Shown piece by piece: positions 24,309-35,800 of a DNA stretch of 64,000 bases. This stretch comes from Phalacrocorax aristotelis. Taxonomy: Eukaryota > Chordata > Aves > Suliformes > Phalacrocoracidae. Position 1 is the first letter of the stretch. Each line of letters starts with the position of its first letter. The translations under genes were made by a program, and so were the position numbers. The notes below the pieces were generated by a model that saw only the letters and a list, made by a program, of their open reading frames with translations, was not told the DNA's origin and did not search any database. The stretch spans positions 66,571,766-66,635,765 of the forward strand of contig NC_134279.1 in NCBI RefSeq assembly GCF_949628215.1, given 5' to 3'.

Positions 24309-27230
24309 TTTACAACACTGATGTGTGATTGATTTGCTCATTCAGTAAAAAAAAAGAAAGAAACAAAAACCTGTACACTGACTCATTTGACTTACTCCTG
24401 AGGCACAAGTCGGTTAGCAGTGGCATAAGATCAAGAACTATACAAATTAAGCACATAGTGACTAATTTACTATGAGATTTTATATATCAGAAATAGTAGC
24501 TGTAAGGAGGGATGATTTCTCAAAGTTGATGCATTCCTCATAAATGAGAAGGAATTCAGAAAACTAATTTTATAAGTTACATCCTTTAGTTTGCAGCTAA
24601 AAATTATCTATTATATGTTACAGATAATATATAGCTTTTATGAGGGATTTATTTGCTTAGTAAAGTCAGAAAACAAACATTTCTGTAGGACAAATTTATA
24701 TTTCTATAATAGTTCTATGCTGTTTATATGAGTTCTTGAAAGTATGTTCTGTTCCCATTTTTGTTCCTGTTCCCAGTCTGCAAAGAAGTTGCTAAATTGA
24801 TCTATCTTGTATGGCTGAGACGACAGAGGATAGAACACTAGGGAGTCCTCTGATAGAGCCCTTTCCTGATAGATGGGTGGGTTTTTTTATTTGTAGAGGA
24901 GGCAAAAGTTTACTTTTTCAATACATAAAACAATACGCTGAAAGGCTAGTACTTAACCTTATCACATCTCTGTCTTTGTGCCTATTTTGGACTCCAGTCA
25001 GTCCCCACTCCATGGTATGAACTGCCCCTGCCCTCCAGCAGGGAAATAATGTCATTCCATGCTTAACTTTTGTCTTCAGAGGTATTGTGCACAAAAGGTA
25101 CTGGGGGAGCAGCACATATTGATCCTTTCACCTCTCAACCCCTCCATTCCCTACCTACTCTCTCTAGCCATCTTTTTGTGTGTGATTTATAGGAAGTGTA
25201 AGACACTTCTGTGAAGGCGTATGCAATTGTGAAAGTGACAGTTCTTCCTTCTGTGAAATTATTGCTTAAGCCTTTTATCTTGAGGATAGTCTAAACTAGT
25301 GTGTGACAACAAATTTAAGGGCTATAGGAAGGAATTGCAGGAAACTGAAATACAATTGCACAGTTGTATTGAAAAGCTACTAATAATTGATTTGCTTAAA
25401 TGTATAGACATCTCTACAGAGCGAGGCTTTAAAGAAAATTAGTTGCTTTGATTTGTTTGCATAGTGAACTCTGTTCCCAAGTGGCGACTGAAGTGAGGGG
25501 TCGATGTGCTTTCACAAAGTTGGAAGATCATTTGGAGTGTGGTACTATTACAGTAGAATAGATGAAGTTGTCTGTCAGCTTTAGAAACTAACAAATGCTA
25601 AGGGAAAGCAGATTATAGATGCTACACAAGGGTAGATAACCAGTAAAGAAATTGTATTAGAAGAATGTCCAGTGTGTCTGTGATAACCAGGCTATTACTT
25701 TATACAACAGGTTGATCACCCCATAGCAAATTCAGAGCAGTTCTGAGGCCTTTGAAAATTTTGGTTACTGACTTTGAGAAGGGTTTAGGACTCTGGAAGT
25801 TTCTTTCACTAGTGAGCATATTTTAAATAGCAGTTATGGATACAGGTCCTTCACAGTTAAAGCTCTCCAGTGAAACTCCATTAGACATACCTTGTAAGTC
25901 TAGACAGATGGAAAGATGTCTGTCAAGATTCAGTCTAAAAAGGCTGTACCATAGGCATTTTTTTTTTTTTTTAGCAAATTAGTACTTAACAAATTTACTC
26001 TGACTTACAAACCAAATATTGAAGACCTAATGCAGTGTTCATTTTTTTATCTCTTTGGCCTTTCAAGATACTATTTTAAGTCGTGGTATGGAGGGCAATT
26101 AGTTTTTATCCATAATTATATTACTAGAGTAAGCGTTGTTTTCACAAGAGTAGTGATACACTTCAACACCTCGTGACTCCTGAGTTTGTTGGACTGAGTA
26201 ACACTCAGACTCTTCTCAGTGAAGTCGTGTTTTAAAAACGGATAAATCCTGACAATTACATGCCCTTGAATAGTACTGTTTTTACTTTAGATTGCATGTG
26301 TGATGAGATTTTTTTTGTCTTTTTAAGGCTTCAATTATTTCATTTTAAACATAATCATAATTTCAACTGGTACCATCACAATTATCTTACGCTTTTATGA
26401 CTTAGTATCATCTAGATGCTTGCTTTTGAATATATATAATTTCATACTAAATATTACAGGAGAAGGAAAAGACCTGAGGAATTAAGTGTAGTTGGCTGTT
26501 TTTAAGCTCTAAAATCCCTGTGGGACAATAAAAATATGAATTTGTATGTGTAACTTCAGAAACCTGAAGCTGAAAGTTATTACTGATGCTAATAATATCG
26601 GGTATGAGCTAATTAACGATTATGTAACTTCTATAGAAATACAGCACATTAAATTCTAAATATGTTAGTTCCTTGATCAATACAGTTGTAAACCATTTCA
26701 AAATGAAATTTTTCCGAAGTACAGACTTAAATGCCAAAAACTACAGGAGGTAATAGTAGGGCAAAGAGTTAGTGCCATGTTCAGAGTTTGGTGATATGTT
26801 TAAACAATACATACTTTTCTAAAACAGAATTCTTCTAACATTTTCTGCTCGTGCAATTGGTTTCAGTAAAACATTTGAATTCGATGTTAACTATCTGCTG
26901 ATAGTTGCTATCCAGATTAAGGATTTTGTATTTAATTGAAGAAATATCTGTATTAATCTCTACCATGGAAAATTTTCAGCTTTTCAATATAAATGATTGA
27001 TTAGGTAAGTAGTGACATTAGTTTTAATAATTTATAAGAAATTAATTAAATAGTTATGGTAGTATTTTATAAGTTATTTTATTTTGAGTTAATATCTTTG
27101 AGAATAACTGCTCAGAAGTCTTATTTAGATGTAGGCCTACCCTGTATTTGAGATTTAAAGGATTTTAACCTTTATCACAGAAGGTATTTGTTCCAGTGGT
27201 GATTCTGTCTCTCTGTTTAATGAAGGAATC

Positions 27231-27272
27231 TGTGTGTGTGTGTGCATGCACGTGTGTGTGCACGTGTGTGTA
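27231..27272 (+). repeat. Alternating purine-pyrimidine microsatellite, 42 bp
   Basis: TG repeats broken by gcatgcacg and gcacg, keeping strict pyrimidine-purine alternation over the whole run. Such tracts favour left-handed Z-DNA under negative supercoiling. It lies 700 bp upstream of the giant exon. Confidence 0.85.
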
Positions 27273-27499
27273 ATATATTGCAACGAAGAGCCTGTGATGC
27301 ACCACTGCAATTTATTTAAAAGCTAGAAGGGAAACTTTCATCTGAAAAAAACAGTAACAGTAGCAAGTGGCTATTTTTTCTATTTTCTGTTAGCCCATTA
27401 AGTGTTCTTTAAAAATAAGTATATAAATAAAAACACTTTTAGAAGGATCTCTAAGAGTATCCTGTAGAGCATTCAATACACTTTGGTATATGAATACCT

Positions 27500-27665
27500 T
27501 AGGGTGGGATTCAGGAGAGGTGGATCCATTCTTGCCTCTGCCAGAACCTTGAATTGTGACCTTAGGCAAGTCATGTACCCTCCCTGTGCCTCACTGTGTG
27601 AAATGGGAGCAATACTAAGCTCCCCAGGTTCTTGGTGAGGTTTTCCTTCATTAATGACTAAGGTA
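27500..27665 (+). mobile_element. Probable MIR-type (CORE) SINE fragment
   Basis: The central stretch, 'ttgtgaccttaggcaagtca' then 'ccctgtgcctcactgtgtga' then 'aatgggagcaatactaa', follows the MIR consensus core (…tgaccttgggcaagtca…, …ctgtgcctcagt…, …aaaatgggga…). MIR is an ancient amniote SINE, so a recognisable bird copy is old. It ends about 300 bp before the acceptor of the giant LCORL exon. Boundaries are approximate. Confidence 0.65.
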
Positions 27666-27971
27666 GTTAGAAATATCAGAATGTTAATGTTATTGTAATT
27701 ACACTTAGATACGCGAAGCTATGTTTAAAACTATTCTTTTTGCCTCTGATTTTCTTCCTGGTTATTTTTCTTCTGGTAGGACAATCACTGCTATAGATAA
27801 GATGCACATCATTGCTAGTGACATTTGCAAGTATGATTGGATAGTGCAAATCAAACAGAACTGTTTTGCAGGCTTTAGGTTTTTAGGCTTGAGTTTAGCC
27901 TTTATAACAAACATTTAGATATGGTGTTTTACCGTAATTTATATTTTGTTTTGATTTGTTTTCATTTTCAG

Positions 27972-30900
27972 TTCAATCTCAACAGCTGATGCAAATTCAG
28001 AGGAAACAGCTAATTTGGAAAAAGGAAAATCAACATTAAACAAAGTTTTGGAGTCTTTTTGTTCATATCACTGGCAACAGACTTTGGCTATGTTAAAATT
28101 TTTAATACAAGATGAAAACATTCCTATAGTTTGCAGTTGCAAGCAAACACATTTGGTCCACTCTGAAACTCCCAGTTCCCTTACTGAAGAGGATATTCAT
28201 GTTTCATTTTGCAATTGCAGTGGGCATATGCTGACAAAAAGGTGCTGTTTACAAAATCAAAGACGAAACACTTGTTTACCACCTCTGCCTGTTTGTATTA
28301 AAGATTTCCATCCTTTGTCATGCCAAGCTGTAGCGATCGGATGCGTTAAGACAATGGTGAACAAAGCCTGTAGTTCTCCTAAGTATTGTGCTGAACAATT
28401 GCAAAATTGTAACAGGCATTCTGTGAAAGCAGCAGCATGTACATATTCAGCTAAGGACTGTGATCTCCTGAACAGCATTAAAAATGCAACTAGATCTCGC
28501 AGCCCATCACCGCCTCCGCTATCACCTGTACAGAGTAAAGAATTTGAATCATCGGTCATAGATTTTCCAACTTTAGACAATAACAAGCTTGAAATATCCA
28601 TCAACCAGCCTCCATCCCTCTTGCCAGCTGAAGGAAGCAACGGAGAATTTGAATATGAAGGTAAAACGTGCAGAGGAAAAGAGACCGAATATCCAGATGG
28701 AACGTTGCTATCAACAGACCAAGAAAGCAGCAATTATTATATAAATTCTGAGAAGGCTGAGAAAGGTGAACATTCTGCCATTTTTCAAGATTTAATGGAC
28801 CGTATTAATGAAAAGTTAAAATCAATAGACACTACAGATATAGCAACAAATCTTGTGAAACTTTCTAGCAGTGACAGGGCACCAGAAAATGATGTCAAAT
28901 TAGGAGAATTCATAGCCTCTCTTTTGCATAATGCTAAGGCAAGTGACTACAGCTTTATGGAATTACTTCGCCAACATGATAAACAAATGGAAAATAAAAT
29001 TATCCAAACAAGATTTCGCAAGCGTCAGGAAACTTTATTTGCAATGTATAATTCTCCTGATTCACCATTCATCCGACGGCAGTCTTTGCAAATCAAGAGG
29101 GAGCTTGCAAGCCTTGATGAAACTCTCGTAAGAAAAAAGCCAATTTCTGAGAGAAATGCAAAGAAATCTACAAAAAAGTTTGATAGAATATATCCAAATA
29201 AAAGACACAGTTTTACTGTGATAGAAGATGAGGCTTTGCAACATCTCAAAAGTAATCCATGCATGAACTGCCAAACCAAACCAATGTGCTTTCCAGTACA
29301 CCAAAAAGAGGCTTTCAAACTACCTCTTCCTAATTTTCAAACTGGCTCTGGCTTTCTAGTTCTTTCAGAAAACAGTGCGGTTGCAGCCAGCCAGGCAAAA
29401 CTTGCAAAAACACAAGGAGATTGTGCAACCTTAAAAGAGACTGATCAGATTCCTCTAAAGGATGAGAGTAATGGAATCTTGGGCAGAACTAAACGTAACA
29501 TTGTGCCTCCTGGATGGTTCTCTGTGTATGTCACGAACAATATGGTGTTTAGAAAGTCAGCCAATGCAAAAACGTCTTTAGAATGTTTGGAAAAAATGAA
29601 AATAAATAAAGATGTTCATGCTGAAAGATGCAGTGACATAAATATAAGCAAAATTGTGAGAGACACAAATCTGCAAGTTGTTGTAGAGCGTTTAGAAGAT
29701 ACAATAAACTTAGCCAGAAAGACTAACAACTCATTGCTGGATAGTTACAAAATAAGCCAAAAAGATAATGCTTATGCACAGGTTATGAACCCAGCTGCTA
29801 GAAGACGCTTACCTTTCACTCTGAGTGAAATAGGATGCACAGGACAAAGCTTCCTTCCACATTCACATGTGCCAAGCAGCAGTAAAATCAAAACTGTGTG
29901 TGTGACAACAAACAAACAAGAAATGGTTGTAGATCAAGAAATTAATGACAGCCTTTTGAAATCTCTGACCTCTGATTCATCCAGTTCAACTTCCAATAAT
30001 GGGGACTTGCATACAACTTCTGAAGCTGGGGAGATCTCATCTCCCTTAAACTACTCTAGTCCTATTAAGCTGATGTTTGTCTCGGAGGTTAATAGTAGTG
30101 AAGGAGTCAAATATACTTTGACATCTGCAGCTGCATCTTCTAAAGGAAGCACAGATATTTCTTTGTTTCAGGGGCACGCAAACACTTTGTTAGACAAACA
30201 GGCCACAGAAGAACTTTCTCATGCAATCTGTGTCAAGGAGGATTGTGATTACAGTGAAAGTGGTACCAAGGAGGAGTCAAGTTGTGTTTATGCGGAAACA
30301 ATTACAAGCTCTTGTCCAGCTGGTCAAACTAACTTAAATGACTCGAAACAAAATGGTGAAGCTGTGGAGAAATCTAGTAGTAGCAGTGAATCGGTTTTAA
30401 AAAGAAAACCAGGTAGACCAAAGAAAATAGGTCCTCAAGTTGTTAAGCAGGTTAAGAGACCTATTGGACGGCCTCCAAAACCAAAAATAGACATGACCGA
30501 AAGCACAGAACCTAGACCTGAACTTAACAGTGATGGTAGAAGTACCAAATCTGATGCAGCAGTAGTGGAAGAAGTTAACAGCAACAAAAATATTACTGTG
30601 ACAGTTGTTTTTGGAAGGTCAAGAAGAACTAAGAGACAAGTTTCTGAAGATAATCTAAATGTAATCAGCATTCTGCCCACACAGCACATTAGTTCTAATT
30701 TTGCCAGTGACCACAACAAAGCGAGGCACAATGCAGAAACTGAAAATTCTTTGACTGAAATAGTAAAAGTCTTACAGAATTCTTCTACTGAAAATGAGGT
30801 CTCTGGTTATGACTATGTCAGACCTATCAAGAACAACCTAGCATCACCACATCCTTGTAGCAATATTATACGGCCATTTAAGAAACCATTAACCACCATT

Positions 30901-32871
30901 CGAAAACCTGGTAGGCCAGCAAAAGTAAAAATCTCCGGCATATCAGTGACTGTTAATAGATTTTCACCTCAGGAAAGAAAAGTGAGTATTAGCAACTGTT
31001 TGCCTCCTTTACAACAGCAGAATGTGTTAGAAAAAAGCGTACCACAGGAGAGAAAAAATCAACTATACAATAATTTGGGTCAAGTAAAAAGCATGCAGAA
31101 AGATTCTAGAGAGGATGGATCAAACAGTGTTTTTACAATAGTGTCAAGAAAACGTGAAATTCCACTGAGACATTCTGCTAGAGACAGAAAACCCTCGCTG
31201 CATTTTTTACATTCATTAGCGTCTTCTAGTGCATTTACTTGTAGAAGTGCCTTACTACATAAATCTTACAAACTCCATTTGAAAAAAGCTAAAGATCGAA
31301 AGGAAAAACATAGGCAATCAAATCAGAGCACAGCATCCAAAGATACCTCAGAACTGAGAAATCCAGGAAATGCAAAAAGGGATCTTAAGGATGGCGAATT
31401 CGGGCCCTTTAATGAAGTATCATCGGATCCCATTTTTTCATCGAATCCCTCTCTCAGGTGGTGGGCTACTTCCACATCAAATGACACTTTGTTGGAAGAA
31501 CTAAACAACAGATTTGAACAGATAACTAATACCTGGTTGCGAGTGGGGGGAAATGAGTTTGATAAATGTGTACGTGAAAAAAGGGATCCCATTGAGCAAG
31601 ACTCTAATACTGAAATGCCAAACCCTTTAGACTCCTGCCTTGTAGAACTTGAAACATCACCTATAAAAATGCTTTTTCAGAAAAAGTGTAATATGAATGA
31701 ACTCTGCACCTGGTTTATGCAAACTACAGAAACACAGTCTCTCTCTCTAGTGAGAAAGGCAAATGCTCGCAATCCTTTAGAAGTAGTTAGCACTAGAGAG
31801 ATAAAGGTGGAAACTAAACAATCTGATCTTAGTACTTGCCCTTTCAGAAAGCACTTTAAAAAGTTTGCACTATCCTCTCCTTCAAAACCAGCAGGGAAAT
31901 TACAAATATTGCATAACATGGTGAGGTCTCCAGTCTTAAGCATGAAAAGTAATTTCACGTTAGCCAGATTAAAAAGAAACGAATTTAAGAAGTTGCAGCG
32001 TGATAGGTGGGGAGAAACAAAAAAGCTCTATAATCAGGCTCCTGGAGGCTGGAAAGCAAAAAAGAAAAATTTGCAGTTCTTGTGCCAAAGCCAGTTGTTT
32101 AAAAGTACAAGTGGGGAAACCAATGATGAAATGCCCAAGCTCCAGGAAAAAAATACAGTAGGAACCCAGCCCACTCAGACTTTGGTAGAATCTCAGAGTA
32201 GCCTCTTGCCATCTGAAAATGAAGCCAGAGATGCATTTGCTCAACAGATGATGGGATCTTCTGACTTCAACTCACATCCTGGTTTAGCAAATATACTTAA
32301 GTCACATGCAGAGACAAATGGAACAATTTGTTGCCAACAAAATGTTAGAAAAGAACAAAGCCAAGATAAACTGTTTCAAAATACTTGGAAAGCCAAAACC
32401 TTTAAAGATTGTAGGATATTTCTGAGAAAACTCAACCATATTGAGCAGCACAATTCGTTTAAATTAAGTAATGTCATTTATTCCCCTGAAGCTGTTGAAA
32501 GTCAAAGCAATCAGGCCTATATGGAAGACAAAAGACATCCTCTTTTAAGGTCCCATTCTACTAAGCAAAATGCATTAAAGAAACAAGAAAATGAAATGGA
32601 AACATCTAAAGGATCTAATGCTTCTAAAGTGACTGAAAGGCTGGATGACCAGTTTCACAGCAGAAAATTTAGTGGTGTAAACCATGATGATAATCCTGCT
32701 GGTAATTCCGAAGTTCTTATCAGAATAAACAAAAGAAAAAGTCCACAATGGGAGACCACTGATACAAATATAAGAAAAAGGCATAAGAGACAATCATGCA
32801 GTAGTGGACAAATGGCAACTTATTACCCAAAGTACCAAGTAGGTAAGTTCCTGTTCCCCCCTTCGTCTTAA
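27972..32871 (+). CDS. LCORL: LCORL giant alternative exon: PALI2-type, PRC2-associated C-terminus
   Basis: The acceptor (cattttcag) ends at 27971; the first base completes the Gly codon left by the 18660 exon, giving S-I-S-T-A-D-A-N. About 1,632 codons stay open to TAA at 32869-32871. In order: a cysteine-rich start (16 Cys within about 150 residues, 28060-28470); an R-S-R-S-P-S-P-P-P-L-S-P patch; long Ser/Lys-rich disorder; three AT-hook-like G-R-P motifs (30400, 30454, 30901); a basic segment around 31150-31320; an aromatic segment (S-L-R-W-W, about 31450) likely within the DUF4553/PRC2-interacting region; and a basic tail. LCOR and LCORL long isoforms (PALI1, PALI2) bind PRC2. The HTH exon is skipped, so this form lacks the psq domain. 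A strong donor at 32842|gtaagt may remove the last nine codons. Confidence 0.93.
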
Positions 32872-35800
32872 AATTCCAATCTTAACAAGTTGGAGAAGTC
32901 AAACAACTAAGCACTTTGGATTTTTTTTTTAATTGTATGATATTAATTTTAATTTCAGAGAAGACATGAGATTAAATATTGTATAGCATCAGAGTAACGC
33001 AGAAAGTGCAATTTTAAAATATATAATAGTTTACACAAATCTTAGCTACAATAGGTGTGTTACATTCTATTATGGCTATAACGCACCAAGAGGAAAGAAA
33101 GAGACTTAACTAACATAGTTCAGCCAGACAACAAATCAAGTCCTGACATGTCTAAAGTCAGTCACAACTGGCTATTGATTCCAAAAGGAACAGAATTTTA
33201 TTCCACTGTGTAGTTTCTCATACTGTGAGGAAGGGTAAGTTATAAAATGAAGCAGAAATTCAGTGTATTAACATACAGTTGTTTTAAAAAAAGTCATTGA
33301 ATGATTTCTAATATAAGTCTGTAATGCTTTTATCATTATACAGTAAAAAATAGTACTATATACTTCTGAGAAGTATTCAGAGGTCCGTTTTAGTATGCAT
33401 TCAATGCCAAATGAAATCTGCTGTCTCTAAAGGGTTTACTCACTGAATCCTTACAGAACAATTTAAAATGCAAAATTATTCTAGACAAGTATACCATACA
33501 GTTACTATGCTAAATTCATTGGATTGGAATCTTTTTAGGCTAGTGTGAAATTAAATCCATTTTAAAGCTAGATATTTATAATTCATTGTAATACAACTGT
33601 GATCTTAGACAGGCTGTTATATTACTTACAAAAAGGGTACACTTGTGAAATTATTTCTTCTGTAGGATGAAAAGATCTCCTTTAACAGAAGTCTCAACTC
33701 ATTTCAATGAAATAACTAAGGTGTGAAATACTCATATCTTTAGACTATTATTTTGTATTTTGATTCACTGATTGGGGACCAAACTCAACATAAAATACTT
33801 GTTTGTAAGAAGTTCAAACCTTGAAACAAGATTGCTGTAAAAAAAGCCAGAACCAGAAAAGGAAAGGGTAGCATCTATCTGTTTCTTTTTCGCAAATGAA
33901 GAAAGAGCTCTCTCATACTTTTATGTCATAATTTTGACTACAGTTGAGAAAATTTTGCATTCAAATTATATTTATCCTTAAAGTTTTTCTTACTATGGCA
34001 ATGTAAGACCTATTACTGTGATATGACCTCATGTTAGTTTTAATTGGGACTCAATTTTATTTACCTGATAACTTTCCTCCTTTAGCTTTGGCTCTTTAGG
34101 AAATCTGATAACTATTTTGATATTTTACATTATTTCATTCACAATTTTTGTTATTTTTCCCTTTTACTCATAGTTTCTCATATCAGTTGTCGTCTTAGAA
34201 AGGATATCACAGAAAGTTCATTGATAAAGGGAATGGTAAAAGACAAAGAATTACAATTCTGGAATTTTCTCCACACTTGTAACCCCAAATCTTTTTTAGG
34301 GGTACTGTTGCAGTATCAGAGGATTGTCAGATATAGAAAAGGATGTCTTGTTTTGGCATGTTGGTTCAACATTGTGTACTGTCTGCACTAGCCAAGGAAA
34401 TCATACAAACATTTTTAGTCTAGAGTATAGCTACTGGCTAAAAAGCAGGAATGTGATTTCTAGCTGTGCATGCATTTTCAAACATAATTCCTGCATCTGG
34501 AAGTTTAATGCACATGAAAATATCATTATTCATTCATATGTTCTTTGGGCTATATTTTTGTTGATGTGGTATCATAAATCACATCATCGTTCTGTTGTCA
34601 TGCTTGAAATGTTTTTATATACACATTTATGGTCAATATTTACAGTTTTTCTTAAGTTTTCTGATCTTGGTATCTTACCGAGTATTCTTGAAAGAGAGAG
34701 GTGGTGTGATGCTGTTTTATTGTGAAGCATTGTGGCAGGTAGGCAGAATGTTGTCACTGAATTCTTATGTATACTCAATTTTTGTTAGGATTGGCAAGTG
34801 GGAATAAAGCAATTGAATTCTTACAGCTCAAGGTAGTATCAAGCAACTAGAACTAGCCATGTGCTCGCTGTAGCAACAGAAGACCGTTAATCACTTTTTC
34901 ATACTGCCTGTTTTATTCAAGATAAGGTGGATGGTAGATATGTTGGTCCATATGCTGTTTGTTACTACTTGACTTCTGAACTGTTGCTTCAACAATGCAT
35001 TTGATGTGTTATGGGGCTGTTCCCTTTTACTGTAAATCTATGTTCTGACCATTTTAATTTCTTTAGTAACACTGAAACATTATTAATGTCTTGGTGGCAA
35101 AGAAAATTATGTGTGTTTTTAGGAAAGTATTTATGTTTCTTTCCATGCGGGTGGTTCGGTGTGTTTCCTTGTAACGCTGAAGATCATATTCACATGCTTT
35201 GGACTTGGCCAAGCTAGATCCAAAAAGGCTTCAAGACAGCCATGCTGAAATACAAGAAACTATTATCCAACAATAAAATGGGACACAATAAAAGACTCCA
35301 TTTTAGGAATTTACAGTGTACTGAATATTTTAAAAATCTACTTCAGAGGGTGTGGATTTATCACAGAGGCAAAGGAAGCTGTGGGCCCACTGCAGTAACA
35401 AGCAGCGCTGCATGCTGTGAAGACATGACGTACCTGTCTACTTACCCTTCGTATCAGGGTGGGAATTCGCATAGAAAAGTTTTTAAAAATCAATTCCGAT
35501 CACTTGAAGCTAGGATATTTTCTTCATCTAAAATGAACTTTTTCATTTTTCTCCCTTATAATTTGGCTTTTCTTAAAGCAGTTTGGAGTTTTAGAAGAAA
35601 ATCGATTGTATTTGTTGGCAGGAAATATACATTTTCACTTTTAATTTTTTATTATATTTGAATGCTGTTTTTAAATGCTGTCTTAATGAGATCAAGTTAG
35701 TGCAGTACTTAAAATAAGAATTGCTAATCTTTGTAATAATTTCAAAGTTGACTACAAGAGTTAGGAATCTAACTCAAAAACTTGGTATTTTTATGAGTCT

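Larger units (their letters stand above)
21198..24320 (+). other. LCORL: 3' UTR of the HTH isoform of LCORL
   Basis: About 3.1 kb of AT-rich sequence after the TAG, without repeats that I recognise. It contains many short A/T runs typical of long vertebrate 3' UTRs and an early AATAAA near 21615 that could give a shorter form. The end is put near 24,320 from signals at 24278-24308 and a GU-rich stretch after them. The extent is inferred. Confidence 0.65.
24321..27971 (+). other. LCORL: Sequence between HTH exon and giant exon
   Basis: Intron for isoforms that skip the HTH exon. It is unique AT-rich sequence with a 42-bp alternating tract at 27231 and a probable MIR-type SINE at 27500. No other gene is seen. 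Confidence 0.75.

Noticed and set aside
28257..32793. Several minus-strand frames of 70-158 codons across the giant LCORL exon
   Set aside because: They mirror a long constrained coding exon on the other strand and have no splice signals or resemblance of their own.
35242..35661. 139-codon + strand frame downstream of the giant LCORL exon
   Set aside because: No family resemblance, no splice or promoter context and ordinary AT-rich composition. Its length is within chance for 16 kb searched in six frames.
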